Shown: positions 1 to 6,697, counted from the stretch's first letter. The stretch is 10,633 nucleotides of DNA from Deltaproteobacteria bacterium (GCA_016218905.1 JACRCS010001014.1:1-10633); one strand, 5' to 3'. A program made the numbers and translations. The notes: a model not told the origin generated them from the letters alone.

Positions 1-686
1 ACGTCGACGCTGCGTTCGCAGGCGTCGGCCAGCGCTTCGAGATGCTCCTCGCGCAAGATCTCCTCATCGGCCGTCACCAGGCCGAGGTGGCGGCTCGGCA
101 GGTCGGGAAGCCCGTCTCGGGCGAAGGCCCCGAGCAGGGCATCCGAGAGACCTGCACTTCCCAGCGCGTCGGCCAGGAGCGCCTTGTGGCTCTCGGAGCC
201 GCACCGGTTGAGGAGAATCCCCTGCACGAGGGGGCCTCGGGGCTGCTCGAACTCCCGAAACCCCTGGATGACGGCGCAGAGGGACCGCGCCGTGCCGTGG
301 GCGTTCACCACCAGGACCACCGGGGCCTGGATGAGGGAGGCCACGTCGGCGGTGCTCCCCTCGGAGCTCGTGGAGCGGGCGCCGTCGAAGAGGCCCATGA
401 CCCCCTCCACGATGCAGATGTCTGCGGGGGGAGCCGTCGGGCCTCCGGCAGCAGCCCGGGCCAACAGGCCTCGCACATAGTCCCGGCCGGTCATCCAGAG
501 GTCGAGATTGTAGCAGGGGCGGCCCGAGGCGATCTGCAGGTAGGTAGGATCGAGGTAGTCCGGCCCCACCTTAAACGTTTGCACCCGAAGCCCCCTTCGG
601 CGAAGTGCGCAGACGAGGCTGAGCGTGAGCGAGGTCTTGCCGACGCCGCTGTTCGTCCCCGCCACCACAAGGCGAGGAACTCTCAC
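1..686 (-). CDS. cbiA: Cobyrinic acid a,c-diamide synthase (CbiA-type), C-terminus off the left edge
   Basis: This enzyme performs the glutamine- and ATP-dependent amidation of the a and c side chains of (cobalt-)cobyrinic acid in corrin synthesis, in the cytoplasm. About 228 residues are visible. They contain the P-loop GTNSGVGKT at residues 10-18, KVGPDYLDP at about 39-47 and EGVMGLFDG at about 94-102, which are hallmarks of the CbiA/CobB N-terminal synthetase domain. The C-terminal glutamine amidotransferase domain lies outside the window. The start is a GTG at 686-684 that overlaps the TGA stop of the upstream cbiL as GTGA, which implies translational coupling. There is no ATG better placed relative to the P-loop. 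CobB (the hydrogenobyrinic acid enzyme of the aerobic pathway) is the alternative name; the anaerobic assignment is inferred from context. The family assignment is firm. Confidence 0.93.
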   Translation of the reverse strand, partial: MRVPRLVVAGTNSGVGKTSLTLSLVCALRRRGLRVQTFKVGPDYLDPTYLQIASGRPCYNLDLWMTGRDYVRGLLARAAAGGPTAPPADICIVEGVMGLFDGARSTSSEGSTADVASLIQAPVVLVVNAHGTARSLCAVIQGFREFEQPRGPLVQGILLNRCGSESHKALLADALGSAGLSDALLGAFARDGLPDLPSRHLGLVTADEEILREEHLEALADACERSVD

Positions 687-1426
687 CGGGCCCACTCCCG
701 ACGGCCCACGTGCACGATCACCGTCGCCATGTAGCCCGCGGACTGGGCAAAAGAAGGGTCCACCGCGGAGAGGTCTCGAACCACGGTCTCCCGATCCCCC
801 TGGTCCACGTAGAAGACCGCCCGGCTCTGCGCCGCGAGCCCGCGACGAGTGAGCAACTCCCGGAGGGCCAGGAAGTTCGGGCCGGCCTTGTAGAGGGCGA
901 GAGTCTCGCAGGAGCCAAGGGCCTCCTCCACGGCTCGAAGGTCCGTCGCCGGCATGAGGAGGAGCCGGTCTTCCTGAAGGAGCAAGGGCTCACCGAAGCG
1001 GCTTGCTGCTGCCTGGAAGGCACTGATTCCCGGAATCACATGAATCTTCTCCCTGGGAAGCCGTCCTTCGAGAAGCCCGAGGAGGTAGGCGCTCGTGCTG
1101 TAGATCAGCGGGTCCCCGAGGGTGATCTGGGCAACCGAGCGGCCTGCGTTGCAGGCCTGCGCCACCCGATCCGCGACCTCGGACCAGCACCGAAGGGTGC
1201 GGTCGAGGTCCCGGCTCATGGGGTAGACGTGCTCTACGACCTCTTTGCCGTCGATCCACGGGCGGGCGGCCTCGAGGGCCAGACTTCCCTGGGCCGTCTC
1301 GGCACGAGGGGCGAAGAGCAAGTCAGCGGTCCGGATCACTTCGGTTGCCTGGACCGTCAGGAGTTCGGGCGTCCCGGGGCCGACCCCTACCGCGTAGAAG
1401 TGCCCCGGCCGTGCTCTGGTGTTCAC
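683..1426 (-). CDS. cbiL: Precorrin-2 / cobalt-factor II C20-methyltransferase
   Basis: This is a SAM-dependent tetrapyrrole methylase of 247 residues that methylates C20 of precorrin-2 or cobalt-precorrin-2. Near the N-terminus is the family motif VGVGPGTPELLT (from about residue 13). GDPLIYST follows at about 104-111 and PGISAFQAAASRFG at about 132-145, both typical of CbiL/CobI. I chose the GTG at 1426-1424 because the SAM-methylase fold begins immediately after it and a GGAAGG ribosome-binding site lies 8 bases upstream. The longer ATG start at 1549 would overlap the preceding gene and add a low-complexity tail. The gene lies 28 bases after the SUMT gene and overlaps cbiA by 4 bases. CbiL (anaerobic) versus CobI (aerobic) cannot be settled from sequence alone. 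Confidence 0.88.
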   Translation of the reverse strand: MNTRARPGHFYAVGVGPGTPELLTVQATEVIRTADLLFAPRAETAQGSLALEAARPWIDGKEVVEHVYPMSRDLDRTLRCWSEVADRVAQACNAGRSVAQITLGDPLIYSTSAYLLGLLEGRLPREKIHVIPGISAFQAAASRFGEPLLLQEDRLLLMPATDLRAVEEALGSCETLALYKAGPNFLALRELLTRRGLAAQSRAVFYVDQGDRETVVRDLSAVDPSFAQSAGYMATVIVHVGRREWAR

Positions 1427-1454
1427 GGTAGCTTCCTTCCGTCGCCCCCGGGAG

Positions 1455-2291
1455 TCAGACGGCACCAGGGGGGACGCCGGCGACGGCAAGGTAGGGGCCG
1501 CCGTCGTGGTCCTTCCCGTTGGACCGATCGCACCGCGGGGCCGGCTCATACCACTGCAGGCTGTCGCGCAGGTTCACCACCTCGCCGACGACCACCATGG
1601 CGGGGGGCTTTACGCCCTCGCACGCCACCACCTCACCGATGGTCCCGAGGGTCGCGGTGAGGCATCGCTGATGACGGTAGGTTCCCGACTCGATCACCGC
1701 CACGGGTTCGTCGGGCGAGCGGCCGCCCCGCATCAGACGCTCGCAAATGGTGGGCAGGTTGCGGACACCCATGTAAATGCACAGCGTGTGAGAAAGCGCG
1801 CCGAGCGCCTCCCAGTCCGTCTGCATCCCGCCCTTGTCCGGCGCCTCGTGACCCGTGACGAAGGTGGCTGCGGTCGATACCCCCCGGTGGGTGACAGGGA
1901 TGCCCGCATAGGCGGGAGCGGCCACCCCGGCAGTGACGCCGGGGACGACCTCGAAGGAAAGACCGGCGCGGCCGAGCGCCTGGGCTTCCTCGCCGCCTCT
2001 GCCGAAGACGAAGGGATCTCCCCCCTTCAGACGGACGACGGTTTTGCCTTCGCGCACGTCCCGGCAGATGAAGGCGGCGATCCGATCCTGGGGCACGGAG
2101 TGCCGGTCGGCTTCCTTGCCAACATAGACGAGCGCCGCGTCCCGCGGCGCCTCCTCGAGCAGTTCGGGGGCGACCAAGTGGTCGTAGTAGATTACCTCCG
2201 CTTCCCGGATGCACCGGAGGCCCCGGACGGTGATGAGGCCGGGGTCGCCCGGTCCTGACCCCACGAGATAACAGATGCCTGTGTGAGTCAT
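1455..2291 (-). CDS. cobA: Uroporphyrinogen-III C-methyltransferase (SUMT)
   Basis: This enzyme transfers methyl groups from SAM to C2 and C7 of uroporphyrinogen III, giving precorrin-2, the entry point to cobalamin and siroheme. The protein has 278 residues, near the usual length for a stand-alone SUMT. Visible motifs are VGSGPGDPGLIT near residues 10-21, VVRLKGGDPFVFGRGGEE around 85-102 and VVPGVTAGVAAPAYAGIPVTHR at about 115-136. There is no fused uroporphyrinogen-III synthase (HemD) or siroheme dehydrogenase (CysG) domain. The ATG at 2291 is preceded by GGAGGT at 8-base spacing. It lies 27 bases downstream of the small upstream gene and 28 bases before cbiL, so it belongs to one operon that supplies consecutive corrin-ring steps. 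Confidence 0.93.
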   Translation of the reverse strand: MTHTGICYLVGSGPGDPGLITVRGLRCIREAEVIYYDHLVAPELLEEAPRDAALVYVGKEADRHSVPQDRIAAFICRDVREGKTVVRLKGGDPFVFGRGGEEAQALGRAGLSFEVVPGVTAGVAAPAYAGIPVTHRGVSTAATFVTGHEAPDKGGMQTDWEALGALSHTLCIYMGVRNLPTICERLMRGGRSPDEPVAVIESGTYRHQRCLTATLGTIGEVVACEGVKPPAMVVVGEVVNLRDSLQWYEPAPRCDRSNGKDHDGGPYLAVAGVPPGAV

Positions 2292-2318
2292 CTTCGAAAC
2301 CTCCTTCTTACGGGAAGG

Positions 2319-2573
2319 TCAACGGTCACTCGGCCCGGGTAGAGTAGCTTCTCCCAGCATGCCGTGGGGAAAGGTCCACGTCGAAGGTCCTCGGGGCCTC
2401 GACTCCGCGCCCCCTCTCCGGTCCGGTTCCAAGGGGAAGGTCCGCAGCCGGCGAATCACCTCTCGGACCGCGTGCCAGTCCTGCCGGTCCACGCCATCCT
2501 GGAGGGTCTGTGCCAGATCGGAAAGCTGGCCGAGGTTGAGCTCGCAGCCGTCGCAGCCCGGGGCCCGTGCCAT
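2319..2573 (-). CDS. Small CxxC protein heading the cobalamin operon, function unknown
   Basis: I do not recognise this 84-residue protein. Its N-terminus carries Cys7-x-x-Cys10 (GCDGCELN) and the next stretch to about residue 48 looks like an amphipathic helical region (LSDLAQTLQDGVDRQDW, then VREVIRRLRTF). The C-terminal third is basic and Pro/Gly-rich and looks unstructured. A strong GGAGGA ribosome-binding site lies about 6 bases before the ATG at 2573-2571. The gene ends 27 bases before SUMT, so it is most simply the first gene of the corrin operon. A metal-binding or regulatory role is possible but only inferred from the CxxC pair. The good RBS and operon spacing argue that it is translated; an opposite-strand reading exists but lacks these signals. 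Confidence 0.6.
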   Translation of the reverse strand: MARAPGCDGCELNLGQLSDLAQTLQDGVDRQDWHAVREVIRRLRTFPLEPDRRGGAESRPRGPSTWTFPHGMLGEATLPGPSDR

Positions 2574-3518
2574 GGGAATCCTCCGCGTTTCGTTAGTGTG
2601 GGCTCGCCGGCGGACTCAACGCGGTCTCATCGGTGTCCGTCTCCCACGACAACTGCTTGGTTCCGGCTCGGCCGGCCTACCCGAGAGCAGCGGGGGGATG
2701 GGCTCGCGCACCCGCCGCCCCCTGTCGCCACCGGCTCAAGGGGCCCTTTTCCTGCTGCTGCAGTCAAGCTTCCGCGCGATGAAACACGATTTGATCCTAA
2801 CCGGAGTCGGTGGAGGCGGCTATCGTCCCGCAGACGATTTCCTCCCGTGTCCAGGTCTACTCCGGCCTCGAGCCTGGGTGCCCGTGCGGGTCGCAGTGTG
2901 GCACAGCGGGGTCCCGGTGGTAACGATCCCGGTCTGCGATTGGCCAGGGGTGCCGAGCTTTCTCAGAAAGGGCCTCCCGGGGTCGGTTTCTCCGGAGGTC
3001 CACCCGAGCCGAGGACGGCGCGTTCCATTCGCGGTCTCTTCCGTTCCTGGGTGATTGGGGCCGGCGGCGGTCCCACGGGAGCGGACGACCGCGGTCCGCA
3101 GTCCCGGTCCGGCGCCGAGATGAGACGGCATTTTGCGTGCCGCGGGAGCGGGCTTGATGGTCTCCACCAGGGTGCCGACTTCCACCCGGCTCGGGGTCTG
3201 GGGCTCCCCGAGAGGTCCCAGGCCTCCCGGACCGATCGCCTCCCCCCTTGCCAAGGCTCCCCTTTCGGCGCCAAGCGTTGAACGACGCGCCCTTTCTCGC
3301 GCACGGGTGCGTGCCGCGCGCGGGGGAGGCGGTGGGGCGGGGCGAGCCCTCGAACCGTGTGTAGGGTAGGAGGAAATACCCGATAATGCCCGCATCCCTC
3401 CCCTACAAACGCAGTTTGCAAGAGGGATACACTCATTCCACCAGCGCCCGCCGCCTCCGGGGCGGGGACGTTTTCAAGAAGGGATCGACGGCAACCATCG
3501 GGGGAAGAGGAGCAGCAC
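2574..3518. promoter_or_regulatory. Divergent intergenic region without a convincing gene
   Basis: These 945 bases separate the minus-strand cobalamin operon from the plus-strand methyltransferase/GTPase operon and should hold promoters for both. Open frames here translate to Arg/Pro/Gly-rich text with no recognisable motif and no good ribosome-binding site. Visible structure includes a GC hairpin at 3081-3099 (GCGGAC, 7-base loop, GTCCGC) and a set of leader hairpins at 3361-3428. GATAAT at 3382-3387 could be a -10 element but no matching -35 was seen. Segments of the minus strand at about 2600-2745 loosely follow cobalamin riboswitch order, but core positions do not match well. I see no tRNA or mobile element. 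Confidence 0.6.
3361..3428 (+). promoter_or_regulatory. Leader hairpins upstream of the methyltransferase operon
   Basis: Two adjacent inverted repeats are seen directly. GGGTA (3364-3368) pairs with TACCC (3377-3381) around an 8-base loop that contains a GGAGG sequence. ATCCCTC (3394-3400) pairs with GAGGGAT (3422-3428), enclosing a nested CAAAC/GTTTG stem (3406-3410 with 3414-3418). An alternative pairing, GTAGGG (3361-3366) with CCCTAC (3401-3406), would be incompatible with both. There is no U-tract, so it is not a classical terminator. A GATAAT at 3382-3387 could be a -10 box, in which case only the second hairpin would be in the transcript. The function, whether operator or RNA switch, is not known. 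Confidence 0.35.
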
Positions 3519-4571
3519 ATGAGCATGACGTCACTGGAGCGGGTAGCAGCGGCACTGCAGCACAAGGAAGCAGACCGGGTGCCGGCCGTGCCCCTGGTCT
3601 GCGGGGCCTCGAGGCGGGTCTATGGGACCTCCTACGCGGAGTGGGCCCAAGACGGAGAGCTGGCGGCCAAGTGCATGTTGCAGGCCCACGACCTGATCGG
3701 GTTCGACGGCATCCTGACCCTGGTCGACCTCTCCGTCGAGGCGGCCGATTTCGGCCAGGAGATGGTCTATCCCCTGGAGGACACGCCCCACCCGAACTAC
3801 AACAAGCACTTCATCGCAACCCCGGAGGACTTCCTGAAGGTCGAGCGGATCGACGTGGCCAAGGCGCCCCGGATGCAGCAGATGCTCAAGTACTGCGACA
3901 TCCTGATGAACGATCGGGGGAAGACCACGCCGGTGATGGGGTTCGTGTACGGGCCCCTGGGGATCCTCTCGATGATGCGCGGAGCGGAGACGCTCTTTCG
4001 GGACTGCATGAAGAAGAACAACCGGGAGCTGGTGATGAAGGCCTCCGAGGTCATCACCGACGTGCTCGTGGACTACATCAAGAAGATGACCGCCACGGGC
4101 GTGCACGCGATCGTGCTCGACACCCTCTTCGCCTCCCAGACGATCATGCGCAAGGAGCTCTGGAAGGAGATCGAGGGGCCGTTCGCGAAGCGCCTGGCCG
4201 ACGCGATCCGGGAGGGCGGGTCGATGGTCATGGTCCACAACTGCGGCAACGGGATCTACTTCGACGTGCAGATGGAGACCATGAACCCAATCGCGATCTC
4301 GTGCGCCTACGCCCCGGACGACTGCAAGGACTTCGCGGAGGCGAAGGCGAAGTGGGGGGACAAGGTGACCATCGCCGGGTACGTGAGCCCTGCCCAGTAT
4401 GCGTTTCTGGGCACACCGGACGACATGAAGCAGGAGTGCAAGCGCCAGATCGAGGAAATGGCCAAGGGCGGAGGCTTCATCCTGGCGACCGGGTGCGAAT
4501 TTCCGCCCAACGGGTCGCTCATGAACGCCATCGCCATGATGGAGGCCGCCGAGCTCTATGGGAAGTACTGA
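3519..4571 (+). CDS. UroD-family zinc methyltransferase (MtaA/MtbA-like)
   Basis: This 350-residue protein belongs to the uroporphyrinogen decarboxylase superfamily. I assign it to the corrinoid:thiol (or corrinoid:other acceptor) methyltransferase branch rather than to true HemE. Evidence is the predicted zinc site His240-x-Cys242 (in VHNCGNG) plus Cys326 (in ATGCEFPP), matching the H-x-C...C ligands of MtaA/MtbA. The N-terminus (TSLERVAAALQHKEADRVP) is typical of the methyltransferase subgroup. A GAGGAG ribosome-binding site sits 7 bases before the ATG. The gene opens the plus-strand operon and is followed by a 303-base structured gap. Neither a corrinoid protein nor a substrate-specific methyltransferase is in the window, so the methyl donor and acceptor are unknown. 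The divergent cobalamin operon fits a corrinoid role. Confidence 0.85.
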   Translation: MSMTSLERVAAALQHKEADRVPAVPLVCGASRRVYGTSYAEWAQDGELAAKCMLQAHDLIGFDGILTLVDLSVEAADFGQEMVYPLEDTPHPNYNKHFIATPEDFLKVERIDVAKAPRMQQMLKYCDILMNDRGKTTPVMGFVYGPLGILSMMRGAETLFRDCMKKNNRELVMKASEVITDVLVDYIKKMTATGVHAIVLDTLFASQTIMRKELWKEIEGPFAKRLADAIREGGSMVMVHNCGNGIYFDVQMETMNPIAISCAYAPDDCKDFAEAKAKWGDKVTIAGYVSPAQYAFLGTPDDMKQECKRQIEEMAKGGGFILATGCEFPPNGSLMNAIAMMEAAELYGKY

Positions 4572-4874
4572 CCGTCGGTCCGGGCCTGGCTCGGCACGAG
4601 GCGGACGGCCGGCGCCACGGAACCAACCGCGGCGCCGGCCGCTACCTGGGTCCGTGCCCCGGTCACCGGGCTGGGCCGCGGCAGTCGCGCAGGCCCGCCC
4701 ATCCGCTCCCGGAATGCCCGCAGAAGGCGGTGCGGGGGCACGGGTCGAGCGTTCGCACGGGCAGAAGGGGGCAGGCTTCTGGGATTCCGGCTGCTGCGCC
4801 AGCGAAGCGCTGTGAATCTTCGAAGGTCGGTGCAGACTCTGATGGTGGAGCCCATGGGAAGGTGGGGACGAGCC
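4572..4874 (+). promoter_or_regulatory. Structured intergenic gap with a large stem-loop
   Basis: This 303-base gap between the methyltransferase and the first GTPase has no convincing coding content. Directly visible is an 11-bp inverted repeat (CGGCCGGCGCC at 4606-4616 with GGCGCCGGCCG at 4631-4641, 14-base loop). It is flanked by GGCACG (4593-4598) and CGTGCC (4653-4658), so one long interrupted stem could form over 4593-4658. A smaller CCCGG/CCGGG hairpin follows at 4658-4670. No U-run follows, so a simple intrinsic terminator is not supported. It may be an mRNA-processing or partial termination structure that sets different expression of the first gene and the downstream genes. A secondary promoter could also lie here; none was identified. 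Confidence 0.4.
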
Positions 4875-5489
4875 ATGATGATCACGCAGGTGGCAGGGTT
4901 TCTAGGGTGCGGCAAGACCACCTTGATGCTCAAACTCTCCCGGCTGCTCGCGGGCGACGGTCAGCGAAGGGTGGCGCTGCTGGTCAACGAGATCGGAGAG
5001 ATCCCGGTCGACGGAAAGATCATGGAAGAGAGCGGCATGCAGGTCAAGGACATAGGGGGGGGCTGCATCTGCTGCGAGGTCGCGGCGACGTTCGCGAAGA
5101 CGGTGTACACGTTGTCGCGGGAGTTTCGCCCCGACCACCTCCTGGTGGAGCCGACGGGGGTGGCGGTTCCCCACCAAGTGAAGCTGGCGGCGAGGATGGG
5201 CGGGCGCGACGCCAAGATCTCCTTAGGGCCGGCCATCGTGCTCTTCGATGCCACGCGGCCCGCTGAGTTGCTCGACATGGAGATGCTGGGGCAGTTGGTG
5301 ACCACCCAGGTAAAGGACGCCGACGTCGTTGCCATCAGCAAGGTCGACGCCGTGGAGGAAGAGACCCTGGCCGCGACGGCCGCCAAGCTCCACGAATTGA
5401 ACGAGCAAGCGCAGATCGTCCGTTTGTCGTCGTTCAAGGACGTGGGGGTGGCAGAGCTCAGAGACGTGGTCCTCCAGTGGAAGGGGTGA
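4875..5489 (+). CDS. Short COG0523/CobW-like G3E GTPase with CxCC motif
   Basis: This is a P-loop GTPase of the SIMIBI G3E family, whose members deliver metals or cofactors to target enzymes. Within 204 residues it shows Walker A GFLGCGKTT (8-16), NEIGE (38-42), the metal-binding GGGCICC (61-67; Cys64, Cys66, Cys67), EPTG (92-95) and the guanine-specificity-like SKVD (155-158). The GGCxCC motif points to COG0523 (CobW/YjiA/Nha3-like) rather than HypB. It is shorter than canonical CobW proteins (about 320 residues) and lacks their C-terminal domain. I chose the ATG at 4875 (an adjacent ATG is at 4878) because the P-loop strand begins there and AAGGTGGGG lies upstream; an in-frame ATG at 4812 would add an atypical tail. 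The next gene begins 3 bases after its stop. A metal-chaperone or corrinoid-protein activation role is inferred. Confidence 0.9.
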   Translation: MMITQVAGFLGCGKTTLMLKLSRLLAGDGQRRVALLVNEIGEIPVDGKIMEESGMQVKDIGGGCICCEVAATFAKTVYTLSREFRPDHLLVEPTGVAVPHQVKLAARMGGRDAKISLGPAIVLFDATRPAELLDMEMLGQLVTTQVKDADVVAISKVDAVEEETLAATAAKLHELNEQAQIVRLSSFKDVGVAELRDVVLQWKG

Positions 5490-5492
5490 TCT

Positions 5493-6017
5493 GTGGCCGA
5501 TCAAGAGGCAGGGAACCAGGGCTGTTATACGGAGCACGGGGTGAGCGGCTACGGCGTGGCCGTGAAGCTTACCAGCGTCAGGCCTCTCGATGAGGAGCAG
5601 GTCAAGGCCTTGGCCGAGGCGATGATGCTCACCGTGGCCCGCAAGTGCATGGAGCGCGGGGCGCGCTGCATCGGGCACATCAAGAGCCATCTCACGTGCG
5701 AGGCCGGTGCCTTGAAGGCCGACACCATCGGGATCGGCCACGGCGTCTACTCGACGGGGCACCTGTCACACCCGGTGCGAGAGCTCTTCGTGGCGGTCAA
5801 CAGCATCGTCCAAGGGATTCGGGAAGACGAGGTCCGTGGGGCGACGCTCGAGGGCATTCATGAGGTGGCGGCCGTCCGGGCCGTGGTGGTCTCGACCGAG
5901 CGGGAGCACAGTTACTTCGACGAGTTCGACTTCACGGCATCGAAGCAGGAGTACGTCCGGAAGCTCGAGGAGCAGTTTGCGCAGGAGGCCCCAGACGGGG
6001 AGAAACCCGGGCGATGA
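5493..6017 (+). CDS. 174-residue His/Cys-containing protein between two G3E GTPases, unknown function
   Basis: I do not recognise the family. The start is GTG at 5493, preceded by AAGGGG at about 6-base spacing and lying 3 bases after the first GTPase. The central part is rich in potential metal ligands: Cys11, His15, Cys52, Cys59, His62, His66, Cys69, His83, His90 and His93. They cluster in ARCIGHIKSHLTCE and the Gly-rich DTIGIGHGVYSTGH, which look like conserved active-site or metal-site loops. The C-terminal part is acidic and helical (SKQEYVRKLEEQFAQE). No signal peptide or membrane segment is evident, so it is probably cytoplasmic. The stop overlaps the start of the next GTPase (ATGA), suggesting equal and coupled synthesis. 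A metallochaperone partner or scaffold for the GTPases is an inference from context. Confidence 0.82.
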   Translation: MADQEAGNQGCYTEHGVSGYGVAVKLTSVRPLDEEQVKALAEAMMLTVARKCMERGARCIGHIKSHLTCEAGALKADTIGIGHGVYSTGHLSHPVRELFVAVNSIVQGIREDEVRGATLEGIHEVAAVRAVVVSTEREHSYFDEFDFTASKQEYVRKLEEQFAQEAPDGEKPGR

Positions 6018-6601
6018 AGGTGGTCACGGTGTCCGGCACGGCCGGAAGCGGCAAGACCACCTTGATCCGCGAGCTCATCGTTCGGATGGGGACCCTGGGC
6101 AAGCGCTCCGCAGTCATCGTGAACGAGGAGGGGGAGGAGAACTACGGGGAGGAGTTCGTCCGCTCGCACCGGTTGGCGGTGACGCGGCTCGAGGGAGGGT
6201 GACTGGGCTGTTCTCTGGCCGCCAGTTTTGCGGCAAGGGTCAAGGACATCCATCGCGCCGACGCTCCGGATTATCTCTTCGTGGAGCCCGCCAGCCAGGT
6301 GCTGACGCACGAACTGCGCGCGGTGGCGGCCATGGCCCGGAGGGACATCGCCTATGACGTGGGTGCCGTCGTCACGCTCGTGGACGGTCCCCTCTTCGAA
6401 GACTGGTGGGAGGAGCGCAGAGACCTCCTGCTCGGCCAGATCTCCGGTGCGGATCTCGTTGCCCTGAGCCAGGCGGACGTCTTGGATCCAGGGCAACTCG
6501 CGCGCGCGCACGAGACGCTCGGTCCCTATGCGAAGGGCGTGCTGACCCTGAGCACGCGCCGGGGCTGGGGGCTGGAGACAGTGCTCGCCGCCATCACCTG
6601 A
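6014..6601 (+). CDS. Selenocysteine-containing G3E (CobW-like) GTPase, UGA at 6200-6202 read as Sec63
   Basis: Read through an in-frame UGA, this is a 195-residue G3E GTPase. Its motifs are Walker A GTAGSGKTT (8-16), NEEGE (37-41), GG-U-LGC (61-66), EPAS (91-94) and SQAD (152-155), followed by the helix ending GLETVLAAIT. The UGA falls at residue 63, where the sister GTPase upstream has the first Cys of its GGGCICC metal motif. Cys66 is retained, giving U-x-x-C. Sequence on both sides of the UGA is in one frame and each half lacks motifs the other supplies. A SECIS-like hairpin follows at 6213-6239. The start ATG overlaps the stop of the previous gene (ATGA). Like its sister it lacks a C-terminal CobW domain. 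The likely role is metal or cofactor delivery, with Sec as metal ligand or redox switch (inferred). The alternative is a nonsense-mutated gene, which I consider less likely. Confidence 0.85.
6213..6239 (+). promoter_or_regulatory. SECIS-like hairpin after the UGA of the Sec-GTPase
   Basis: This stem-loop starts 10 bases after UGA 6200-6202. The lower stem CUCU (6213-6216) pairs with AGGG (6236-6239), including one G-U pair. One G/A mismatch follows, then the upper stem GCCGC (6218-6222) with GCGGC (6230-6234). The 7-base apical loop CAGUUUU (6223-6229) begins 20 bases after the UGA, within the spacing known for bacterial SECIS elements. The loop G is in third rather than first or second position, a small departure from the usual bacterial pattern. 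No folding program was run. Confidence 0.6.
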
Positions 6602-6697
6602 GGCAGAGACGCCCGTCGATCCCCTGTTCCGCCACCGGCCACCGCGCGCAGCCTCGGGCAGCCCACGCCGCCCGACTGCCCGAGTTCGAGGAGTCCG

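Noticed and set aside
1427..1549. Longer N-terminus for the C20-methyltransferase starting at 1549
   Set aside because: The extension is low-complexity, overlaps the SUMT gene end, and precedes the family start; GTG at 1426 has a good ribosome-binding site.
3331..3360. Minus-strand GGTTCGAGGGC resembling a tRNA T-loop
   Set aside because: No cloverleaf, anticodon stem or acceptor stem could be built around it.
2820..3395. Minus-strand 191-codon open frame in the intergenic region
   Set aside because: The translation is rich in Arg, Pro and Gly, has no motif, and no convincing ribosome-binding site precedes it.
3519..4571. Naming the UroD-family gene hemE
   Set aside because: The H-x-C and later Cys zinc ligands, together with the corrinoid/GTPase context, fit the methyltransferase branch rather than uroporphyrinogen decarboxylase.
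4875..5489. Naming the first G3E GTPase hypB
   Set aside because: The GGGCICC and EPTG motifs are those of COG0523/CobW-type proteins, and no hydrogenase maturation genes are nearby.
6014..6601. Interpretation as two separate genes or a pseudogene broken by a nonsense codon
   Set aside because: Both halves share one frame, no other lesion is seen, the stop sits exactly at a conserved Cys position, and a SECIS-like hairpin follows. The downstream half has no good ribosome-binding site at its GTG (6281).
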